A stretch of DNA of 64,000 bases from Corythucha ciliata (Eukaryota > Arthropoda > Insecta > Hemiptera > Tingidae). Within the stretch, counting starts at the first letter, position 1. The number at the start of each line of letters is the position of its first letter. This document shows, in pieces, positions 57,596 through 64,000 of the stretch. Made by a program: the position numbers and the translations under genes. The stretch covers positions 12,276,001 through 12,340,000 of the forward strand of contig CM075941.1 of NCBI GenBank assembly GCA_038030265.1, given 5' to 3'. The notes beneath the pieces were generated by a model. That model had not been told where the DNA came from and searched no databases. It saw nothing but the letters and a program-made list of their open reading frames with translations.

Positions 57596-57890
57596 AGGCG
57601 GCAAGACTCCATTATGCCGCCCACTAAGTAAGGGCGTAAAATTGGGTTTCCTGGGAGATTCACGAAATTTTGTTGTTGAAAGATTCAAACCGGCGGCATT
57701 GAGTTTTTTTTGAGGAGCTACAAGGAAGAAAATAGTCCGCGAAGTTGAGACTTCGAAAGAGGCCAACCCACGGTATAGCTTTCTTCAAGGACCAAACCCC
57801 GTGAAATTGCATCTTTGAATGAGTCAACTCTCACGAAATTGACTTTTTAGGGAATCAATCCTGCGAAATTGGCTGAGGTGGCCACAGCTC
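57596..57890 (-). repeat. Family B satellite, reverse orientation
   Basis: Units such as CCCCGTGAAATTGCATCTTT and CTCACGAAATTGACTTTTTA, the reverse of family B. Confidence 0.55.
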
Positions 57891-59585
57891 CATCACCCTT
57901 GGACCCCCTACTACTTGAAGGAAGCTGAGTTTACACTTTGCATATTTCAAACAATTTTCACGTTCCCTTTGAAAGACTCTATTTTGGAGTTGAAAAAAAA
58001 ATCACTCAGTTTATTGACCCCCCTCCCTTTTATTAAAATACAAAAAAAGAGTCAAATTTTCAAGCATCCCTTAAACTTCAGCAATAAAGAGCTGTAGAAG
58101 GGTGATGGAAGTGACAATCTTACATACTTTAAAAGAGCGAATATTATTCAAACATGAATATTAATGGTTCTACACTCCCCTCCCCACCCCACGAAATCAA
58201 GTGTTTCACTCTTAAACTTTTTTCTTCTTCTTCAAAGTCTTTAGGCCTATGCCTCCCAGAATTAATATTCAGTAAATTAAAGGTGTCTGAGAATGAGAGA
58301 CGCTTTTTAAGGGCATTACCATGTTTAACATTTTATTTATAAGAGCATTAATTTCACGGTCATGACTTTAGCACCCCCTCCACTTCTAAATATTGTTTGT
58401 TGATATATTAACGCAGAGAACATTTTAGCATAATCTCATTCCGCAGGGGAATATTATTGTTTAAAGTGGTTCGAAGAGACTGGAACATACCGTTGACCAT
58501 AATTTTTGGAGCTTTTAAACATTTTCCAAAATGAAACATCGGAATGATTACCTACTGTTTAAAAAACAATTGAATTACTTCATGTCGAGCGAGATATACT
58601 ACTAAGTTTTAAAGGTAAAGAGGAGAAAGTCGTTAAGAAGAGGAAAAATGGACCCCTTCCCATCACCACTGAATATTACCAATGCTATGAGAGAGGGAGG
58701 GGGCGGAAAATAATAATGTAGCTCAGTCGTAAAAATGAATTAACTTCTAATGGCTTATTTCTACTCAGTATATACGGAGGTTACCTAGTGGCCCAGCGTG
58801 GTGCTTGTGTGTGCTATCAAATTTACGAGTTCTTTTTTTATACTGTACGGCTCATTTAATGCACGGGAGTTTTTACTGCTTTTGAAAACAGTAATAGCCA
58901 TTATGAACCCCCCTCCACCCAGGCACCAAGCTCTCTAGGCCCGAACGGCAGGATAAAAATTGTTTTTAAGAGCCACCCTCATCATACTTGATCTTGACAC
59001 CCGTACAAGCGTACCCAATTCCCTTTTTAAAGTTATTATTTTACAACTTGAAATACACCATTTCTAGTTCAGTCCACTAATTATGTAAGCCTATTAAAAT
59101 AAGAATGGTCGGTTATTTTTATTTGAGGATGGAACACCGCTTCATATGTAGTCTCTTTCCATCGCAATTTCACTCAAAATATTTCTCTCTCGCTGTTTCA
59201 TTCGTTAATAATGGCCTCGAGGCAGCCGCACGAAATAAACGACGTCATTTTTTCCCCCGGAAGATAAGTACACGGTTGACTGTGTTATGCTTCTTTTTTT
59301 CTTCGTTTTATTCAGTTGTGAGAGCCACATAAATTTGACCCTGAGGAAAAAAGAAAGAAAGAAAGAGAGAGAGATAGAGTCGTGGCTCTTTCTCGGAAAA
59401 ATTGTATGGGACAAGTACACAAGGAGGACCAACCACTGCGATCATGCTGTGGACGAGGACAGAAAAAAAAGGTATTTGACCTTTAGATAGGGCAAATAAA
59501 GTGCAGGAGGAAACGCGGGGCGGAAATTAGGTGAGCACCAACAGTGAGACGACCGGTGCGACATGACTATATGAATAAGAATCGT
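57891..59585. other. Non-coding unique DNA
   Basis: No gene recognised. The G/C homopolymers typical of other unique stretches are absent here. A GAAA/GAGA tract lies at 59349-59377. Confidence 0.5.
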
Positions 59586-59589
59586 AAAA

Positions 59590-60259
59590 AAGCTGGTTAA
59601 TGCTGATTTGCGGCTAAAATTGGAAAAACACCAAACCTCGGCTTCTGATTGAGACAACTTGTTTGCTAAAATTTACACACAAAAAAGCGCTAACCCCATG
59701 GCTTGAAGGAGTGAAAAATCGTTAATTTGTAGCTGATATCAAGAAAAACAATAATACGCAGGTAAAATTTAGAAAGACGCAATTCGCAGCTAAAATTGAG
59801 TTTAAGGGCTAATTCACGGCTAAAATCAAGAAAACGCCTATTCACGGTTTTTGAGGGCAAAAACCAAGAGACTAAAAAACTATTAGCCCTAAAGTCACAC
59901 GTTATATTGAAGGCGAACACCCTGTCCCCTCCCCTCATCTTACAGATACGGGGAACCTTTTCTAGGCACTTTTTTAAGAGGCCTTTTTTAGGCACTTCTT
60001 AGGCAACTTCTGAGGGCTTAGAGTGAAAAAATCGCTAATTCAGGATTCAAAAATTTTCGGCAAAATAAATAAATCCAAATAAAAACGTTAATTCGCGGCC
60101 TAAATTGAGAATAACTCTAATCTGCGGACAAGGTGTAGGAAAAGCGCTGATTCGCGGCTAATATATAGAATAAGCCATAATTTTAACGCTACGTAAAACG
60201 TATATTTCTTTATAGAGATTTCCACCCCGCGGGCCACGATTTGTATATAGGTCCGCCAT
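59590..60259 (+). mobile_element. Family A array (forward) with double hAT-like end module
   Basis: Forward family A units run to about 60180, including GGCTTCTGATTGAGACAACT modules. They are followed by TATAGAGATTTCCACCCCG (60212-60230; the complement of CAGGGGCGGAAATCTCTAT at 1831-1849) and then CACGATTTGTATATAGGTCC and GCCATC (60235-60259). A 102-bp unrelated repeat is inserted at 59860-59961. The left end was not found. Confidence 0.45.
59860..59961 (+). repeat. 102-bp dispersed repeat, copy 1
   Basis: AAAACCAAGAGACTAAAAAA through CGGGGAACCTTTT. The reverse complement lies at 61671-61772 with only one or two differences. It interrupts a family A array, so it is younger than the array. 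Confidence 0.85.
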
Positions 60260-63200
60260 CATTTTGTTTGTCCTCCTCGCTGGGAAATGGGATAGCTCCT
60301 CTTAATTTAAATTGTTTTAAAACGACAGAACGACCACACGTGAAATAAAATGCTACCAAAGCCGATATAGTTTGTGGCGGCCAAGGCTGGGCAGTTAGCT
60401 CCATTGTGCCAGTTTAATTATTACAGATTACTTCCGTTTAAAGAATGTACATGAGCATTTCCTTGCTGTTCACTATTTTCTACTGCACGCTTTGACAAAA
60501 AAAGTTTATATGTATTACTATAAGTTTTTCAAAGCAAGACGATAAGGTTTTGATGCCCTGTTACAGTGAATTGGAGGGGGGGGGGATGTTTAGATGACAC
60601 GCGAATGAAGTATCTTTTTCCCGTCAACTGATAATTCCTGTGAGCTCAATCTGCCGTCCCCGCAGCCCTTCTCTTCTCTCACAGAAAGTTCTTCCTGCCT
60701 TTAGACTTTTTCATGAGAAAACTTCCTTCTTTTTAAACATCTTTTCCCTCTTCCGCCTCCAAACTACCCCTCCTCGACAACGTAGACTTTCATCTTACTC
60801 TTTTTTTTTCTCCCCCTCCCCGCCCATCCCATCGTTCAACTTTCCGCAAAACCCGCAGAGTTATTACAAAATCCTTACTTTATTACTAAAGGGGGATGTC
60901 AGCGAGTAAATTCCTCCTTAAAAGCTGGAACGGTGACGCATCGGGGGGGGGGGTGTCTTCACACTCGGCACTCTCTCCCTTCTTTGAATTTATTTTTGAT
61001 AGGGGGGGGGGGTAATAAATCTTGAAGGGTGTCGGGAGGGGGGGATGCTTGGATAATTTTGTGTGGTTTTTAGTTGAGTATTAGGTGGAAATTCAAGATG
61101 GAAGGTTTGAACGTTCATTAAGCCTTATAGGTATAAATGGCGATTATTAAACTGTACATATATGAAATTCTCGTGGTATACGAGAGAGAATAACGGAACA
61201 TGAACGCCACGTTATTTTTTGTCTGATTAATGCAAGAGTTCTTCTTCCGTAACCCATATCGAAAGCCTCTACTTCATACGCCCAGGCTCGGTCACAGCGT
61301 GTGGCTTTTAACCAACAAAAGCTATACGCCCCTGACTCCGGTCAACTCAGCAATTAATTTTCAGCCCCCTATTGTTGGGCCGAACTAGACACCGTAAAGA
61401 AACAAAATTAGAGACGGCATTAAGCCGAATTAAAGGGTAGTAGTGGGCGGTGGTGGAGGGGGGTATAGCATTGTTTTAACGCGTATTTAACTGATAGAGA
61501 TTTAATACGGAGGCCGCTGAAACTTGCATACCGTCTTTTTTGTTTATGCCCTACAGAGAATTATTTAGTTCTCTGTCTGTTGAGAAAGAGGTTCGAGGAT
61601 TGAGGTTAACATCTGGTCACGAGGAAAAACATAAATTATATTTCTTCAGCTAGAAACCGAAAGCAAAAAAAAAAGGTTCCCCGTATCTGTAAGATGAGGG
61701 GAGGGGACAGTGTGTTCGCCTTCAATATAACGTGTGACTTTAGGGCTAATAGCTTTTTAGTCTCTTGGTTTTCAAGGGGGAATGCCATCCAACTCAAGAT
61801 TTTTTTTGGGCCACGTCAGGGATAACAGAAAAAACTTGACAGCACAACATAAAAATAAGGTGGAACACGGTTTTAAAAGATTCGTTAGCTTTAATAGTTC
61901 CGCTCATTACTGGCGTTCGTGATGGGGGGAGAGGGTGAGGGGTGCAAGGACTTATTCATACGAACTCACTTCAGACACATATGAAAATATCGTACTTGCA
62001 GCTGGCGTTAAATCAAGCTCCATAGTACGAGAGTTAATTCAGGATTTCCTACAGCAACAAAGAGGAATCAGAATCCGATTTGTATTCCATTGTCTTTTGA
62101 ACCCCCCCCCCCAGAACCCGCCCATCGCAACACTATCCAACCCCCGTAAAACAAAAAGTGAAGCGCTTTCGCACCATTGTAATAATGGAATTTTGGTTGG
62201 ATATAATCCTCCCCCACCTTCCAGTTTTCCGAAAGAGCTTACTTGAAATCCCTCCTTGAATGAAATTGTCAAAAGCTTTATAGCAACAATTTCTATGAGA
62301 AGGGAGATTCTCTCTCTTAAACCATAAGAAACGACGAATGTGAAGAGAAAATATCAGAAAATAAAGGCAAACGTTATTATTATTGTTTATGATATTTTAT
62401 TGCTCGTAGGGGGTGACTCTTCTCCCCCTTTTTTTCAAGTTTCCTCCCATATTTACACTACTATGCACGCTGCGTGTCCCGAGTTACTTTTCCCAGTTTC
62501 ATATTCGTTTTCCGGCTTCATAGACCTCTCACCCCCCCCCCCACCATTTCCACCACTACTGCCAGCAATGCAAACCTAAAATATTCTCCCTACTGGTTTT
62601 TAAGCCTCGTGATCGGCATTATAATTCTGAATTAGGGCCGAAGGGATCCTGCGCTCAAAAGAAGGATTCAAGCTTGGAATACAAAACTATATATGACAGA
62701 AAATGTACCCTTCCCAGAAAAACAGTTTATTAAAAAACTTTGGTGGGAAGGGGTGAGGGGCGTTGACGACACACCACCACACCCTTTATAGTGGCTGGGT
62801 AAATAATAACTTCCGTTTAAACGGCTTAATTCCAGAAAACACGCCTCCTGTTAAAAGAGTGAGCGAGCAAAAAGAAAAATAACTTTTAATAGGATTATGC
62901 AAAAAAAATTTTGCTCCGCCTCATCGGATGTAACAACTTTTGTTTTTCCCATGACGATGGTGAATGGTTGGGGGAGTGGCGAGGGGTGAAAAGGGTAAAA
63001 GATTTGTTTGCTGAACATGCCCGTACATGAAATGGGGGATAATGTATACCTTCCTAAAATATGAAAGGGGTACAAAAAAGATGGTGAATGAGGGGAGGAA
63101 ACTGCCACTTATCCTTTTTATTGGAAATAGCATCTATTTTATGTGAGATAATCGCGATTGCCTACTACTATGTGACTGTATTTTTAAAAGAATAGAATAC

Positions 63201-63400
63201 TTAACTCCAGAAGAAGCAAAATCTCCCTGATGAGCACGATTAATCGCTACTAAATATAATTTTCGACGAAACAGCTAGCTTTTCGTTTCTATGACACGCA
63301 ATTCAGTTCAAGGGGGGTGGGGGGTCGTCCTGCCTTCAGCAGCCAAGCAATCGGCAGCCCCGAGCCTCCTATAGGAAAAGATTGCCACTGTGGAGTGGGC
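60260..63400. other. Mostly non-coding unique DNA
   Basis: G/C runs at 60576-60585, 60943-60952, 61001-61010, 62103-62112 and 62533-62542. One frame at 61935-62100 (MRGARTYSYELTSDTYENIV, then KSSSIVRELIQDFLQQ) looks protein-like, but it has no good splice signals and runs into a C10 tract. No family could be assigned. Confidence 0.45.
61671..61772 (-). repeat. 102-bp dispersed repeat, copy 2 (inverted)
   Basis: Near-exact reverse complement of 59860-59961, 1.7 kb away. The pair could support inversion or hairpin formation. Confidence 0.85.
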
Positions 63401-63410
63401 TGAAAGATAG

Positions 63411-63614
63411 ATGCGAAAGTGTTACATGTCTCAAAAGGAGCGAGTCAACTGGGCGCTCTGCTTCATGGGACCTCGCAGTGGATGGAGCTTAACAGTGATT
63501 GGTGCCGTGATGTACTGGTTGGACAGTTGCTGGGGTGCGACCTTTGTCGAGGTTGGGCCTTTTTTCTATGATTGGACCGTTACTCTCCGGCCTGGCCTTC
63601 CTTGGAGGTCTTAA
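63411..63614 (+). CDS. Possible exon or fragment of an SLC16-like (MFS) transporter (weak)
   Basis: A 67-codon frame contains GPRSGWSLTVIGAVMYWLDS and CWGATFVEVGPFFYDW. 'P.sGWs.tV..a......D....a.FVE...fF' resembles the first membrane segment of monocarboxylate-type transporters, whose usual start is 'PDGGWGWvV'. One clear hydrophobic segment is present. The frame stops at TAA after LPWRS, and no good donor follows, so it may be a fragment or a chance likeness. Confidence 0.25.
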   Translation: MRKCYMSQKERVNWALCFMGPRSGWSLTVIGAVMYWLDSCWGATFVEVGPFFYDWTVTLRPGLPWRS

Positions 63615-63658
63615 AAGTGCCACTTAACGTAACGATGCACCCCTCGCTAGAAGGGGGT

Positions 63659-63790
63659 TAGTGATGCACCGATACCGAGACGAAACCTACTTTTAAGAGG
63701 GCGAGACCGAGACCATGGCTCCAGGTATCGTACCGAGACCGAGACGATACCACAATTCTCGAGACGAGACCGAGACTCAGTCTCGGTATC
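63659..63790 (+). mobile_element. hAT-like end with GAGACC subterminal repeats
   Basis: TAGTGATGCACCGATACCGA at 63659 resembles the TAGTG(A/T)TGCACCGATA ends of many hAT elements. It is followed by a run of CGAGAC/GAGACC repeats. GATACCGAGAC (63671-63681) and GTCTCGGTATC (63780-63790) form an inverted pair. The opposite terminus (ending CACTA) is not in the remaining 210 bp. Confidence 0.45.
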
Positions 63791-64000
63791 AGAAAAACGG
63801 TGAAGGGGGAGGTGGAGGAGAGAAGGAAGGAAAAAAACAAACAACCAAAAAAAGAACACAAAAAACAAAAAGAAAGTTGTGGTCATGACATAACCTGCCT
63901 GTGCCTCAACCCCTTCCCCTATAGGTGAATATAAGGAGGGGGGTAACAGCAGAATCACCCAAGCTGGTAAAATAGCTCTAAACATATGACCAAACTAAAC

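Noticed and set aside
61935..62100. Protein-like frame that might be a Ras-association-type domain
   Set aside because: Acceptor and donor signals are poor, the frame runs into a C10 tract, and the likeness is too vague to name.
1..64000. Viral genes or endogenous viral copies
   Set aside because: Apart from LINE reverse-transcriptase scraps no viral-type protein (capsid, envelope, protease, integrase, helicase) was recognised on either strand.

Overview
The window looks like a low-coding-density metazoan nuclear genome, most likely an arthropod or other ecdysozoan; the species cannot be told. Reasons: one recognisable intact gene in 64 kb, GT-AG splice signals, decayed non-LTR retrotransposons, several classes of non-autonomous DNA transposon, and animal-type domain order in the one gene. 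There are no operons, ribosome binding sites or bacterial genes. Most open frames of 60-180 codons lie in low-complexity or satellite DNA and resemble no protein I recognise.

The intact gene is on the minus strand at 30865-33090 (741 codons, one long exon). It encodes a 12-segment transporter of the proton-coupled oligopeptide (POT/SLC15/PTR2) family with the animal-type large loop between segments 9 and 10. The proton-coupling and substrate motifs are largely replaced. A 5' intron (33101-33188) may join a tiny upstream coding exon in frame.

Much of the rest is of two kinds. (1) Arrays of diverged repeats about 30 bp long, in four sequence families called A to D here. A, B and D share an AATTYGCGG-like core, and D has a longer unit with a GC-rich spacer. 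Family A arrays repeatedly sit next to the same end modules, and one short copy (1800-2103) has hAT-like ends and an 8-bp target duplication. My reading is that family A is the inside of a non-autonomous hAT-like element. (2) CT- or GA-rich unique DNA with very many long G or C homopolymers, which are absent from the satellite and gene stretches.

Layout: 1-3.7 kb unique DNA with the small hAT-like element; 3.77-5.56 kb B and C arrays with a LINE fragment; 5.6-10.4 kb unique; 10.39-17.77 kb two nearly identical 3.69-kb tandem copies, each with a long fold-back; 17.8-19.3 kb unique; 19.3-22.1 kb A and B arrays, a LINE fragment and a Harbinger-like MITE; 22.2-26.5 kb unique; 26.5-30.5 kb B, C and A arrays with two MITEs; 30.9-33.2 kb the transporter gene; 33.5-36.8 kb D and A arrays and two inverted-repeat elements; 36.8-40 kb unique; 40.1-41.5 kb A arrays; 41.5-44.7 kb unique; 44.75-45.6 kb B array; 45.7-49.2 kb unique; 49.25-49.56 kb D; 49.6-55 kb unique; 55-57.9 kb a patchwork of D, A and B with two reverse-transcriptase scraps; 59.6-60.3 kb A array; 60.3-63.4 kb mostly unique; 63.4-63.8 kb a possible membrane-protein exon and a hAT-like end.

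No host pathway can be read from gene neighbourhood because only one gene is present. The main points for follow-up are the divergent transporter, the hAT-like family carrying 30-bp arrays, and the shared core across the satellite families.
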